Source: Brachycybe producta
Taxonomy: Eukaryota > Arthropoda > Diplopoda > Playtdesmida > Andrognathidae
Direction: 5' to 3'
Length of the DNA: 64,000 bases
Assembly: GCA_036925085.1 (NCBI GenBank)
Contig: JAUPFP010000021.1
Location: forward strand, 3,622,027 to 3,686,026
Made by a program: the position numbers and the translations under genes. The notes below the pieces were generated by a model. The model did no database searches, was not told where the DNA came from, and saw only the letters and a program-made list of their open reading frames with translations. How positions within the stretch are numbered: position 1 is the stretch's first letter; each line of letters starts with the position of its first letter. Below, piece by piece: positions 1 through 12,389 of this stretch.

Positions 1-104
1 ATACACGCATATTGTTTGTTTGTCCTTCACAGGGCTCTGTAGAACACATTTATTATTTTAATGCATTTAAATTATCAGCTGTGTGTTGTACAAGGTATTA
101 GAAA
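1..104. repeat. Right-hand fragment of dispersed repeat family K
   Basis: The stretch around CAGGGCTCTGTAGAACA, then an ATGCATTTAAA block and a terminal ACAAGGTATTA, recurs at 15,890-15,980 and, partly, at 17,555-17,635. In the full copy at 15,666-15,980 this is the right end of an element whose left end reads TACCTTGTACACACA. It looks like a non-autonomous DNA transposon fragment; class unknown. Confidence 0.55.
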
Positions 105-1142
105 TATTCTGCTAGTTTTTTTTTTCAGCATGTGTGATTCTTCCCTTATTGTAAATTGTTTTTACTGAAGAATCTGATGATGAATGGTTGGTTTGGTGGC
201 CAAAGTGAAATACAGACATAACAAGTAAATAAAAATGAGTCAGGTTGATGACTGCAGAGAAAAAGAGAGACTTTAGAGATTAATAATATTAATAATAAAA
301 AGAGTTGTTTTTCTTTTCAAGTATATAATCTATTACAATGTATATATGATTAGGACACGTGATTTGTGTGGATCATTGAAAAACGGAGAGAGATGCATTG
401 GGGGGAAAAAAGACACATTGTGAAGGGCATCATTGCAACCAAACTCTTAAATTAAAAGTTTCATAAATTTAATATAAAAAAGGAAAGAAATGCAATTCAA
501 GGGAATTTTTTTTTGGTTAACAATGATGATTACGCAGCTTAAATACCCAATTTTATTAAATTAATTTGTCAGACATTAATTAGTTACAAAAGCAAAAAAA
601 AAAAAAAAAAAAAGGAGGCAGTTTTAACCAATTTAAATAAGGGGGGGGGAGTGATTAATATAAGAAAAATAAATTGCCAAGGTTGTGATGACGTCATCGG
701 GTATAGACGTCCTTGTTATTTTACCAATTTCACTTTCTCTCCTCATATTTATTATTATCTATTTTGTCTGGAAAGTTTTCTATTAACTGTGTTCTTCTTC
801 TTAATAAATAATAAATCATACAAAATAAAGCAATCAATCTTATTATTATAAAAAATAATTCTTCTACATATGAATAATATAACGGAAAAGAAAACAACAA
901 CGAGATTCAAGTGTGTGAATTTATTTCTTCTATTTATGTAACATGTTTTTAAATGAAAAAAAAAATATTCAGAGAGGGTGTGTTGTGTTTATGAGAGAAA
1001 GGAATTTTTTTTTCCACAAAAAAAGAGAGATTATGTAATATATTTTTTGCTTCATAATAATAATCTCTGACTGACTTCCTTTCAACACAAAAAAAAACAC
1101 GACACACAATACATTAAAAAAAAGAATTGTTCTTTTTTATTG
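105..1142. other. Non-coding AT-rich stretch, no gene seen
   Basis: Only short open frames full of Lys, Phe and Ile occur, as expected from AT-rich DNA. Homopolymer A and T runs are frequent (for example A-rich at 594-613). I see no splice-linked coding exons on either strand. Confidence 0.5.
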
Positions 1143-1312
1143 AGATGAGAGAGAGTGATAGAGTGAAAGAGAGATAGAGTGAAAGAGAGATAGAGTGAAA
1201 GAGAGATAGAGAAAGAGAGAGTGAAAGAGAGAGAGAGCGAAAGAGAGAGAGAGAGCGAAAGAGAGAGAGAGAGCGAAAGAGAGAGAGAGAGAAAGAGAGA
1301 GAGAGTGAAAGA

Positions 1313-1368
<56 letters not shown>

Positions 1369-1432
1369 AAGAGAGAGTGAAAGAGAGAGAGAAAGAGAGT
1401 GAAAGAGAGAGAGAGTGAAAGAGAGACTGAGA
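1143..1432. repeat. GA-rich microsatellite/minisatellite
   Basis: About 290 bp of almost pure purine, built from GAGAGAAAGA and GAGAGTGAAA variants in register. It gives a spurious Glu/Arg/Lys reading frame at 1,221-1,418 that has no complexity and is not a gene. Confidence 0.9.
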
Positions 1433-1606
1433 GAAAAACCTGTTTAAAACAAGTTTACGAAATTTTACTTATTTTTTGTTTTAACTTTTACACACATCAG
1501 CAAATTATCATTAGAACAAAAAAATGAATTCACAGCTTTTTTTATTATCTAGTTAAGTTTTTTTTTTTATGATTTTAATTTAAAAAAAACTACAAGTGTA
1601 ACTTAA

Positions 1607-1760
1607 GTAATACCTTGTACTCACACATGAGTTAAATGAATTCAAATTATAAACGCATTTAAGTGAATTTATACGGAATCCAGTTAAGGACATGAGCACC
1701 AAAATAAAAATAGACTTTAATATTTTAAAATTGAAATACGACCCACTTCTAATTTTTTTT
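1607..1760. repeat. Left-hand fragment of repeat family K
   Basis: Begins with ATACCTTGTACTCACACATG, followed by TTAAATGAATTCAAATTA and AGTTAAGGACATGAGCACC, matching the left end of the full copy at 15,666-15,980 with scattered differences. The right end is missing here; the window's first 104 bp carry a right end of the same family. Confidence 0.6.
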
Positions 1761-1869
1761 AATTCGGTTATTTTTTTTAAAAAACACTATCCACATTGTG
1801 CAAAAAAAAACCTCTTTTATTATACTTATTAGTTAATACAAGATAACTGGTTAAGCTATTTAAATAAAT

Positions 1870-2067
1870 ACAGGCATTTAGAAATCGGGAAGAACATAAA
1901 AGTTGGCTCCGCTCTTTTTATGACGACTGGCAACTTCTAATTGGTTGGTTATGTAGTCTGACGTCACATGCTCCGCCCTTTTCAACGTCGAACCAATTAG
2001 AAGTTACCAGTCGTCATAAAAAGGGCGGAGCCAACTTTTATGTTCTTCCCGATCTCTAATTGCCTGT
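1870..2067. mobile_element. Foldback MITE, CCGCCC-core family (copy 1)
   Basis: A 198-bp near-perfect hairpin. The left arm begins ACAGGCATTTAGAAATCGGG, the right arm ends with its complement through TGCCTGT, and the inner arms carry GGCTCCGC...TTTTTATGACGAC. Flanks TAAATAAAT and ATTATAAAT match at 6 of 9 positions, compatible with an eroded 9-bp target duplication. No transposase is encoded. Related copies occur at 3,051, 6,661, 36,014, 36,747, 36,975, 37,157, 43,010 and 58,426. Confidence 0.85.
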
Positions 2068-2803
2068 ATTATAAATGTAATGTTGCTCATTTTAATAATG
2101 AAGCCAGTAATCTTGAGTTGTGACAACCATGATGATAATATAAGAAGACCTAGATTATTATACCTATATATTGTCCAATTGCCCAATTTATTTATTTACG
2201 GATACCGCAAACGTTAATAATAATACACATGTTAATAACATATATGTGTGTAGTCGAAAATGTAGGTCTGGGTTGAAAACTAAAAGGTTTTTTTTTTTTG
2301 TTTTTGCTTCTTTTGGTATCATTTACATAACGCTTGAACGATTTGTTAGCTCTATTGATGCTGCTGCTGCTGCCTTGTTACGGCAGCTGTTATTTGTTTC
2401 CCCGTTTATTAGGTCATTGCCAGTATGTTACCTTCCAACCACAACACTAAGAAAGAAAGAAAAAACTACGGCACAACTTTGGAGAAGAAGAAAAAAAAAA
2501 ACACTTAATAAACTGTATTTTTGATGGTTGTTTTTTTTTTTTTATCGATTTTTCTCTCTCTTGTTTGAACACCCTTCAATTGTGTTTTTTTTTTAAATAT
2601 TATTATTTTTGCATTAACCCTTTTATTCAGGGACTCCTTGAATAATCTTTTTTTCTTTATTAACAATTGAAGGGTTTTTTTTATTGTTGGCATTTGAAGG
2701 GCATTTTTTTTTATTATAAATTTTTATATAAATGTTAAGACATATATTCTTATTTGAAAATAATTTCTATTTTCTGTTACATTTGGAGGCATTCAGTACC
2801 ATC

Positions 2804-2834
<31 letters not shown>

Positions 2835-3013
2835 GTGTTGGCACTGTTGCAAATTCAGTTGAATTATTTCATGATTACGTCAATTAATAAGTTTTAGCTG
2901 AAATTAAACGAAAATTGTTTGCCCTTTTATGTGTTATACGGTGGTGGTGGTGGTACCTTCCTTTATCACCACCACCTTTCAACCCTATTATTTTCATTTA
3001 CAGAATGTAATAA
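2068..3013. other. Non-coding stretch, no gene seen
   Basis: Contains an ATT microsatellite near 2,806-2,829 and a GGTGGT/ACCACC inverted pair near 2,940-2,977. Open frames here are short and low in complexity, and I could not link any into a splice-consistent gene. Confidence 0.45.
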
Positions 3014-3050
3014 ATGGTTGTTTTTAAAAGTGTAAAAACGCCTCTCGAAC

Positions 3051-3256
3051 ACAGGTATTTAAAAATCGGGAAGAACTTCAGTTGGCTCCGCCCTTTTTAT
3101 GACGACCAGCAACTTCTAATTGGTTTGTTGAGTGGTTCGACGTTGAAAAGGGCGGAGCATGTGGCGTCAGACTACATAACCAACCAATTAGAAGTTGCCG
3201 GTCGTCATAACAATGGCGGAGCCAACTGAAGTTCTTCCCGATTTCTAAATGAATGT
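3051..3256. mobile_element. Foldback MITE, CCGCCC-core family (copy 2), perfect 9-bp TSD
   Basis: A 206-bp hairpin from ACAGGTATTT to GAATGT with the family core (GGCTCCGCCC and TTTTTATGACGACC on the left arm, mirrored on the right). Flanked by an exact 9-bp direct repeat CTCTCGAAC at 3,042-3,050 and 3,257-3,265. The insertion lies inside a copy of the long foldback family that starts near 3,014, so the two elements are nested. Confidence 0.92.
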
Positions 3257-4015
3257 CTCTCGAACTCTTTGCTTTCATTATTTTTGTCTTTCAGGTGTTT
3301 AAAATAAAAGAGAAACTAGAATGTGTTTTAGAAACTAGAAAGGGTATAGCTCGATCACTTCAGGGGTATCAACAATGTTGATATCTTTCAAAATAAACTT
3401 TTATGTTAAGTTTGAAAGTTTAAGCAGTTTTTTATGCATTTTTTTGTTTATAAAAAGTTTATTTTGAAATATATCAACATGAAAATACTATTAAGGTGGG
3501 TTTAAAGTGTAAACGCCTCTTGAACTAGGATTATTCCTTCATGTGTTGAAATAAAAGAGAAACTTGAATGTGTTTTAAAAACTAGAAAGGGTATAGCTCA
3601 ATCACTTCAGAGTATCATCATTTTGATATCTTTCAAAATAAACTTTTTATGTTAGTTTGAAAGTTTATGCAGTCTATATTTTTTTTACATTTGTTTATAA
3701 AAAGTTTATTTTGAAAGATATCAACATGAAAATACAATTAAGGTGGTTTTTAAAGTGTGTGAACATCTCTCGAACTAGGCTTTAATTCTGTCTTTCGGAT
3801 GCAAAATGAAAAGAAACTTTGAATGTGTTTTAGAAACTAGAAGGGTATATCTCGATCACTTCAGGGTATTTTCATGTTTTGATTAGTTTCAAAATAAGTT
3901 TAAGTTTTAAACAGTCGATATTTTTTTTTAAAAAAAAAATTTTTTTTGTCTATAAAACGTTTATTTTGAAAAATATCGATATGAAAATACACCTAATTTT
4001 CTCTTAATTTTTGCT
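3257..4015. mobile_element. Cluster of long foldback family copies (TTAAGGTGG...)
   Basis: Three degenerate units in tandem contain the family blocks: CTCTCGAACT, TCTTTCAGGTG, GAAACTAGAA, GGGTATTTTCATGTTGATAT, CAAAATAAACTTTTTATG and the complementary GTTTATTTTGAAAGATATCA. Units restart at about 3,494 and 3,738 with TTAAGGTGG. Around 20 dispersed copies exist in the window. Non-autonomous; no protein encoded. Confidence 0.75.
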
Positions 4016-4609
4016 TCGAAAATAAGATGTTGTGCAAGTTTGAAACAAAAAAGGAGAAAAAGAAAAAACAAAATTGATTTTGGTTATTTTTGCGTTGAAA
4101 AAAAAAAGTGGCTCAAGTTGAAATTTATATATAATCAATATAATGACCAATTTTTTATATCCTTGAAGCTCAAATTACCTGAAATTGTGAGAAAGAGGGA
4201 TAAAAAACATTGTATATCCATACAAATATATCTATTATAATATAGTGAAAAATATAAAATCAGTGAACCTCTTTCTCTCTCTATTGTCATCATGATTCAG
4301 AATTTTTCTTGAAAATGTGAATGAATCATCATGAAAAGAAGGGATATGAGAATAAGGGGGGTGGCTGGGTAGAGGGTTAGTGTACACCTATGAATATATA
4401 TTATATACACATTCAATTATTATTATTTTTTTAATTTTAGTTTTACACGAAAAAAACTGTTTGTGGATTTTGTTTGTGTAATAATCTGTGAAGCGAAACA
4501 CAACAAAAGATATTTTATTTTGAAAGAGAAGAGAGAACCAATGAAATTATTAAATACAAATTTCATTTATGGGTAAAGGAAGGAATTTGCATAAAATGCA
4601 TAATTATTA

Positions 4610-4961
4610 GGGCTCGAATTTTTGACGCAATATCAAGGATGTTTCTCAATTTGTGGCCCAAGTGCCGCCAAGTTGTGAAGTAGAATCGTCATCATTATTA
4701 AGAGCAATTGCAATTATGATTTTTTTTTTCTAATAAAAAAAAAGCTGGTTAGAGACTAGATTTCTGATTACTATCAGTTGTCAATTAAGAGTTCTAGTCT
4801 CTAATCAGTGTTTTTTTTTGGGGTTGAAACCTCCTATAATTGTTAGTTAGATCTAATTCTAAACAGGGAGTGTTGTTACTTCACAATTGGCAACTTTAGC
4901 CATAGATTGAGAAACATGTGCTATGATATTAATCATATTATTGCATAAAAATCCGAGCCCT
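4610..4961. mobile_element. Foldback element family D (copy 1)
   Basis: Inverted repeat of about 350 bp. The left end is GGCTCGAATTTTTGACGCAA with GTTTCTCAATTTGTGGCCCA; the right end carries the complements, ending AAAATCCGAGCCC. The centre holds an inner inverted pair, GAGACTAGATTTCTGATTAC against TAGTCTCTAATCAG. Similar copies lie at about 4,974-5,147, 5,898-6,206 and 13,716-14,047. The GTTTCTCAA block resembles hAT termini, but this is only suggestive. Confidence 0.7.
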
Positions 4962-4973
4962 TGTTAATCATAT

Positions 4974-5147
4974 CAGTAGAGCAACTGCAATTATGCTTTT
5001 TTTCTAATCACAAAGGCTAGCTCGCGAGGCTAGATCTCTGGTTACTATCAGGGATTGTAACTTCACAATTGGCACACTTGGGCCACAAATTGAGAAACAA
5101 TTTGCTTTGAAATATTTGCATTAAAATTCGTCGCCTTTAGCCCTACA
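4974..5147. mobile_element. Foldback element family D (partial copy 2)
   Basis: Retains the middle (GCTAGATCTCTGGTTACTATC) and right arm (CTTCACAATTGGCACACTTG, CAAATTGAGAAACAA) of family D, but lacks a clean left arm. It lies directly beside copy 1. Confidence 0.55.
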
Positions 5148-5897
5148 TATAGTAATTATATAATGTTGAGTTTATTCAAAATTTCAAATGGTTACTTATT
5201 ATTACTTATTCAGAGCGGATTGCGGTTTCCGGATCCGCATAACGAAATCCACTGAAGAGATCATCTAGGGTCAGGTTTATTATTAAATGTTTTTTTTTAT
5301 ATTTTTTGCAAGATAAAAAAAAAGACATCCTCAAAAATTTAAGAACGAGAAAAGCTGATGTAAATATTATGTATTTTGTTGCAAACGGATGTAAGAAGGA
5401 AATATTTTAATCTTACATCCATATTTTTCTCAGAATACATTATATTATATTTTTGCGTAATATCTCTGATAATAAATTTATATATTTTTTTTCCAATATT
5501 AACTCAGGGTGAGGAGGAGTCTAAACGGGTTAATATTGTTTTAAGGAAATTTTGCATCCACCCTGTAACATTCTATTCAACTTTGAAAATAAATTTGTTT
5601 TTTAAAAAAAATAAAATAAAATTTCAGGTATTTTATACAAAATTTGAGTGAAATTGTGAACCAATTTTGTAGACAATAATTGAATTGAATTTCAATTTTG
5701 TTTTAGCTTATTAGAAATAATAATGATAATTATCAGGTTAATAAAGATATCAGAAATTTGATTATGAAGATGATGGCTCTTCATACTTATAGTGAACACG
5801 AAATATATTTTCCGTCCCATCTCTTAAAAAACAACAATAACTATTTTTGTAACATGAAATTCGTTTAACACGAAAAACTTTATGTTAAACAGCTTTT

Positions 5898-6206
5898 CTC
5901 GGATTTTTATGCAAAATCAAGCAAATGTTTCTCAATCTGTGGCCCAAGTGCCAATTGTAAAGTAATCATCATCATTAGAGCAACTTCAATTATACTTTTT
6001 TTTCTAATCAAAAATCCTGGTTAGAGGCTAGTTGCCTAATTACTAACAGTTGTCAACTAGAGTTCTAGCCTCTAACCAGATGTTTTTGAATGAAAAAGTT
6101 GTAATTGTTGGTTAATCTATAAATGGGATTTGTCACTTCACAATTGGCACTTGGGCCACAGATTGAGAAACATTTGCTTTGATATTTTGCATAAAAATCC
6201 GAGCCT
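5898..6206. mobile_element. Foldback element family D (copy 3)
   Basis: Complete hairpin from CTCGGATTTTTATGCAAAAT to its complement ending AAAAATCCGAG, with both GTTTCTCAATCTGTGGCCCA and its mirrored partner, plus the inner GTTAGAGGCTAGTTGCC / TAGCCTCTAACCAG pair. Confidence 0.75.
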
Positions 6207-6660
6207 TACGTAATAGACCTCATGTTAGAGGTTTGGGCTTATTTTTTTTTACTTGTGACATTTATTTATCCAGCCGTTTTACGTCATTATTTTAATTTCT
6301 CTTTCTTGATTGACAGTTTCGTTTACACGTGTCACGTGTGTGCAACATAATAATAAAAAAAAACATGCGGCCCAATAGCCCCCCCCCCCCCCATATAATC
6401 TAAAACGTTGCTAAATAGTCGCTGCACTGTAACTTGAAGCTTGTGACGTCAGAGGGGTTGATCAAAAGCATGCCTCATTTTGTCCAATAGAAAAAAAAGG
6501 GGGCGATAACAAAAGTTCTCAAGAAACCTCTTTGTTTTAAACGAGAACTTTGATCTATTCCCCCTTGTCTATTCAAATGACACAAACCTAAATGTTTTAA
6601 TTAACTCGTATGACGTCATAAGTTTGAAGTTTACTGTGCGGTAACTGTAGTAAACTATCA

Positions 6661-6858
6661 ATAGGCATCTCTGTAGACAGCTTCAGAATTTCTTTCGCTC
6701 CGCCCCTTTTATGATCGTCAGACCACAATCAACCATTTATAAATTAAAAAAGGGCGGGACATGTGACATTTGACCCAAGTAACAAACCAATTAGAAATTG
6801 ATGACGCTCATAAAAGGGCGGAGCCAAAGAAATTCTGAAGCTGTCTACAGATGCCTGT
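6661..6858. mobile_element. Foldback MITE, CCGCCC-core family, variant 2
   Basis: A 198-bp hairpin from ATAGGCATCTCTGTAGACAG to TCTACAGATGCCTGT, with inner GCTCCGCCCC and GGGCGGAGC. Flanks AAACTATCA (6,652-6,660) and AACTTATCA (6,859-6,867) agree at 7 of 9 positions, consistent with an ageing 9-bp target duplication. The outer arms match the copy at 36,014-36,207. Confidence 0.85.
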
Positions 6859-7258
6859 AACTTATCATACACACTCTCTGTGTAGACTCAGTAATAGAGA
6901 GAATGCATTACGTCATGTTTTAAGTTTAGCTTTATTTCAAGCAATGTTTAATTAATTAATTAATACAATTATTAATCATTACGTAAGAAATCAATAATTA
7001 TTACAAATGCAACCCCCCCCCCCACACTGTGTTGAGAGATTATTAATTCATAATGGAAAAAAAAAACTAACTTGAAACAATTAAGTTTTTAAACTCAATT
7101 TTACATTTTTTAAGATTTGTCATAATGACATCATCGATTATTATTATTATTCAATAGCTTGATTAATAAGCTGAATTTTTATATAAAGAAAATGTAATGT
7201 TACGTTTATAGTTGAGCATTTTAAGCTAATCTTGTAGCATAATCCATAAAAATCTTTT

Positions 7259-7640
7259 AAGCTTGGAACACACACGCGGAATTCCGTTCAGAAAAATCAA
7301 AACAGAATATTTGAATGAGAAAATTTTCCATAAAAAGTGAACGGAAAATTCATTAAAAATGAGTTTGAACAAAGCTCAACTTTTTTCCGTTCTCAAAATA
7401 TTCCGTTCAAATTCCCACCAATCAGAAAAGAAGCATGTGACATCACAAAAAAAGTACAATGGAATCTTATTTTGGCAATAAATATAATGTTTGTTTTTTT
7501 TGTTCATTCAATAGAGGGCGCACACAACTTTCCTCATTACTTTTCTGTTTCTGTGTGTGAACAACACAGATACCGAAAAAGAAAATGTCTTTTTTTTTTT
7601 CCTTTTCCTTGGCGGAATTCCGCGCGTGTGTCCCAGGCTT
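7259..7640. mobile_element. MITE with 28-bp terminal inverted repeats (family F)
   Basis: Left end AAGCTTGGAACACACACGCG then GAATTCCG; right end GGAATTCCGCGCGTGTGTCC then CAGGCTT: an imperfect 28-bp inverted pair about 380 bp apart. An open frame at 7,337-7,744 runs through it and out of the right end; it resembles no family I know and is not called as a gene. Confidence 0.65.
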
Positions 7641-9680
7641 TAGTGAACTTAAAAGTCTACCAAGCAGTCCATAAGGACCACAAAGACCATCATCAGGTCC
7701 GTGAGCCCCATGACACGCCCTGGTCTAATACACACAGCCTCTGAGCTTTTTGATGATGTCTCTCTAGTATACGAATAATCTAGCACGAAATGCTGACCAT
7801 GTAAACGGGGCCTAAATTGATAAACTAACACATTCCCCGTTATTCATCAGTTTATTCAGCTGTGTGATGTCATCTTCCACATATTTCTATGGACAGTGAC
7901 GGTCACAAAAAACTGTATAACGAGAATGTGTAGATTGTTATTGTTTTTGATGAGATATTTGTATTTTCCCGCGCTTTTTTATACTCAAAACTTTTTTTTT
8001 CCGCCATTTTGTATTTCCCGCGCTTTCCTATATTAGTCATCTAGGATTCTAAATAAAAAACGGCTTTCCCGCGTTTGCAAAACTTTTTCATCAAACGGCA
8101 TTTTGAACAATAGTTCAAAATGCAACTTTTAATGAATACAAAAAATACACTTTTTTTTTATTGATTTTATAATAATTTTATATTCTTAGTTTTTCAGAAA
8201 AACAAAAATTAAGTGAAACTTTTGAAAGTGTTTTTTTTTTTAGAAACTAGAAAGGTTAAAATCTCAATCCCACTTTTTAAAAAAAAAATATTTTTTCGTT
8301 TTTGATATATTTTAAAATGAACTTTTTTTTTATGTTGGTTTGAAAACGACCTAAATTTAAATATATATATTTATACGATATTTTAATTTTTAATATTTGT
8401 ATTTTTTAAAAAAGTTTATTTTGAAAGATATCAACATTAAAAAAAAATACTATTAAATTCATTATACTTTCAATTTTTTTCTTTACTTTTTTTTCTTCTT
8501 CTGAAAACAGCAGAATTTTAAAATTAGCGATATATTCATAGATGACAAAATTTAAAAAAGCCCATCAATAAAATTAAAAAAAAAATGACTTTCAAAATTA
8601 AAAGCTTATTATTAATTAATGAGAAAAAAACAAATAATGAAATATGAACACTCACCTTTTTTTGAAATCATAAAACGGGTTCAAGACGTTTTTTTTTTTT
8701 AAAAAAAAGGAACAAAAAAAAAAAGTTATTTTAAGACGCGAAATATAGACTAAAAAATTATATTGAAAAAATGAAATGACACACTTTTTTTTTTTTTCAA
8801 TATAGAATATATATTGCAATTTATACAATTGTAAAATCACATGTACTTTACTGATTGATCAGTATATGACTGAAGCCGATCCACAGGAGAAAGAAAGAGA
8901 ATATATTTTCTTAATTAAAAATATATATATATATTAATATATTTTAAAATTAAAACAAAAACAAAACCAAATAATGTGTAATTTTGTCCTCTTAACCCTG
9001 ACAGTCCATAGAACTTCTTTGGATTAATAGGTTTTGATGTCGTGCAAGGTTTTTTTTTTTAAAAATTTGATTGTTGTGTTTTTGTCAAAAAATCCTTTTA
9101 GAATATTTATATATTATTATCAATTGTCAAAACAAAAAGGAAAAGAAAAGATAATAATAATAATAATATTAAAAATGCACACACAACTGAGAAAATGCGG
9201 TCATCAACACTTTCACTTTTAGATTGTTGTTGTTGTTGTTATTGTTGTTTCTAACAACCAACTTCTGCACAAACAAAACAAAAAAAAGTACCGTTTCATA
9301 CAAATTGCAACTTTCTTTTGCTGATGATTTTTGCTCCACTGACTGGTTTGGTTGGTTGAAGTTTGAATTTGGGTTGGGAATGTTTTTTTTTCTTTTCTTT
9401 TCTTGCTCTCTCTCTGTCTATGTGTGTCTCTATGTAATTCAGTGAACATTTGCAACAACTGCGTTTTTGTTTCATGGTTTTTCACCATAACATTGAGATA
9501 ACATCATCATCATCATCATCATCATCCTAAGAAGGCATTGAAAAACCGCTAGGTTGTGTGGTGGTGGTTGAGAGAGTGTGTGTGTCTCCAATAGAAAACG
9601 TCAGAATAAAAATTACGGCTTTTTTCTATTGGAGATTTAAACGCCATGCAACGGTGAAAGCTAAAAGTTCAATCAATGAT

Positions 9681-9718
<38 letters not shown>

Positions 9719-9830
9719 GAAACTTAGATTGCTTTTATTATTAATATTAATATATTATTATTATTATTACAAAATGTGTTATACATTGAAGGTTAATAAG
9801 CTTAATATGGTTTTATTAACTGTCTTTTTT
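7641..9830. other. Non-coding stretch, no gene seen
   Basis: Holds degenerate pieces of the long foldback family near 8,180-8,500 (AGAAACTAGAAAG, TTTATTTTGAAAGATATCAA), an ATC microsatellite near 9,505-9,526 and a CT tract at about 9,680-9,713. No convincing exons on either strand. Confidence 0.45.
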
Positions 9831-9839
9831 TTTGTTAGA

Positions 9840-10480
9840 AGCAAAATTATGAGAAACTAGGAAAGTGATTTAAGAAACTAGAATATAATAGCTAGCATGC
9901 AATCATGGTTGTTATTTTCATGTCGATATATTTTTCAAAATAAACTTTTTCACAGACAAAAATTTGAAGAAAAAAAAATATATCGACTGCTTAAAGTTGG
10001 ATCATTTTCAAACTTGACATAAAAAAAAAAGTTTATTTTGAAAAATATCAACATGAAAATACTCTTTTAAGTGATTGAATTACTCTTCTAGTTTATAAAG
10101 CACATTCATAATTCTTTTCATTTTTCACTTGAAAAACAGAATAATAATCAAGAGTTTGAGAGGCGTTCAAGATTTTAAATCCACATTAAGAATATATAAA
10201 CATGAAAATATCTTTAATATTTTCATGTTGATTATCTTTCAAAATAAAGTTTTTATTGATAAAAAAAAATTTAAAAAAAAACATCGTCTACTAACTAAGC
10301 ATTTTGTCTGCTTAAAGTTGGATCATTTTACAAACTGACATGAAAAGTTTATTTTGAATAGATATCAAAGATGAAGTTACTAGTTTAACCCTTCTAGTTT
10401 TTAAACCACATTCATTTTTGCACCTGAAAGACCAAATAATCATATTTCGAGAGACTCGCGTTTTACATCTTAAGACTCAA
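9840..10480. mobile_element. Long foldback family, two adjoining copies
   Basis: Two degenerate hairpins side by side. Each contains TTTTCATGT...GATAT..TTCAAAATAAA and the inverted TTTATTTTGAA(A/T)A(G/T)ATATCA, with outer AGAAACTAGAA and CTTCTAGTTT blocks and a terminal GAGAGACTCGCGTTTACA-like end near 10,450. Confidence 0.65.
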
Positions 10481-10565
10481 GAGGCTACATCACAAAATTA
10501 CTTCGAAAAACCTCCTCAAAGAGCGTTAGCATCGTTTTTTCTATTGAGCCCCCCATAGACCCGAT

Positions 10566-11161
10566 GTTAAAGAAGAAACGTTAATTTTTAAAATACACAG
10601 TTGCGGCGGCAATATGTTTATTTTTCATATTTAAAGTTGTCCAATTTTTATGGTTAAAAGTGCTATTTGCACCTTAAAGATATGCTGATCGAGTGGTAGA
10701 ATGACAAAAAATTGGGAAGTGTGCTTCTATTTTTAAAAAAGTATTTCAAAATCGCAAATAAACTCCATTGAGTACGCGCACTCATAAGCAAAAAAAAAAC
10801 ATCCATTAAAATGCTTGCAAAAATATGTAAAAATAATCTTTAAAAAAATCAACACGTGCGCCAATGTGTGGCTTCACTGTGGTTTAATTGTGTTGTTTTT
10901 TTAAATTACTTTTAGGTATTTTTATCAACATTTTAATGGATATTTTTTTCTTACAAACGCGTACTCAATGGAGTTTAACATTTTTTTTAAAAATAGAACT
11001 GCACTTACCAATTTTTTGTCATTATATTACTCGATCAGCATATAGTTAAGGTGCACGTTGCATTTTGAAAAATGAAAATTGGACAACTTTAAATATAAAA
11101 AATAAACATATTGCCGCCGCAACTGTTTATTTTCAAAACTAACGTTTTTTTTTTCTTTAAG
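10566..11161. mobile_element. Long inverted-repeat element (family E)
   Basis: Arms of roughly 270 bp face each other. Left blocks GTTGCGGCGGCAATATGTTT, GATATGCTGATCGAGT and AACTCCATTGAGTACGCG are mirrored on the right as AACATATTGCCGCCGCAAC, ACTCGATCAGCATAT and GCGTACTCAATGGAGTTT. The spacer (about 10,830-10,900) is unique. No coding capacity is seen. This is the only copy in the window. Confidence 0.75.
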
Positions 11162-11790
11162 TTGATTTTCAACTCTCAACATAACTGATTTAATAAAAAA
11201 ATAACGATTAAGAAATTTAATAAATAAATTTAAATATATATTTTTTTTGCAGCTAGAAACTTGTAACTAGAAAACTAGAAAAGCCTTAATAGACAGGGAT
11301 TTTTGTGTGGTGTTTATTTTTAACTTTTGTAAAAAGCACAATATTATTTCTGTAAAGAGGTTTATTATTATTATTTGTATAAGTATTTGTACAAATATAA
11401 ATAAAATCGCTCTCCGAGCGCGTGTTCTTTTGTCTATTTTGTAGGTAAGCACTTTCAGAACACGTGATTTACACCGAACACACACACACATACCCGGTTA
11501 TGTTATTACACGTGTTACCCTTCTGATTTTGTCACGTGTCTTTTATTGATTATTATTATGTTATGTACGTTGTATGCTTCAAAGTATGGGAAGATTATTA
11601 TTATTATTACTATATTAAGATGGTTAAATTTCTGTCTCATTCAATTCATTCATAAAAAGATCCTATTTTTGACTCTTTTTTTGTCTCTTGTATAGAAAAG
11701 AAGATGAAATAACCCTTTTTTTTCTTCATGGAAATACATTATTTTCATTCAAATTACTCACAAAAATTTATTTACTAGAAAATGAAATAA
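11162..11790. other. Non-coding stretch, no gene seen
   Basis: AT-rich DNA with ATT-type microsatellite patches near 11,365 and 11,600 and a CACACA run near 11,480-11,490. Nothing codes convincingly. Confidence 0.4.
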
Positions 11791-11793
11791 ACA

Positions 11794-11795
<2 letters not shown>

Positions 11796-11870
<75 letters not shown>
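11796..11870. repeat. CT/GA dinucleotide microsatellite
   Basis: About 75 bp of uninterrupted CT dinucleotides, followed by TATAAAATAATG. Confidence 0.95.
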
Positions 11871-11872
<2 letters not shown>

Positions 11873-12389
11873 AAATAATGAAAAATTAATTAAAAATAAA
11901 ATAGGTATTGATTTGATTACAAGATTTAAATAATTCATCTAATAGTCTAAAACACAATAGTAACGTTTTTAATTAATTACGGAATTGATAAGCGACATTT
12001 TTATAGGCTAATTTTAAAATATGTTTAACGTTTCAGAGATAATTACAAAAAAATGTATCTTTTAATATTAAATTAATAAAAAAACAAACAAATTGTGTAA
12101 TTATGAAACAGTAACTAATTACAATTACTAGTTTAGTAATTACATCAGTGAGTGAATAACTTCTTAATTAAAATTACAATTACCACATCAAATGCAAAGA
12201 TATCGAAAAGTACAATTACAAAACTGAATATGTCTGCATGATAATAATCAAGAATATTTTATTACAACAATAAGAAGACAAACGTAATTAGAAAGTAATT
12301 GCATTTTCTAAGAAAATTTAATTAATTAAAGTTACAACTAAAGTTTCAAAAGTAATATCTTTTTAAAAAGTTTTTTTTTTGCAACTTAT

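Noticed and set aside
1221..1418. 65-residue Glu/Arg/Lys open frame
   Set aside because: It is the translation of the GA microsatellite, with no complexity, no splice context and no homology.
1143..1432. CRISPR-like regular repeats
   Set aside because: The repeats are simple sequence with no distinct spacers, and the DNA is plainly eukaryotic.
7337..7744. 135-residue open frame
   Set aside because: It starts inside a MITE with 28-bp inverted ends and runs out of the other side. Composition is non-protein-like and no family is recognisable.
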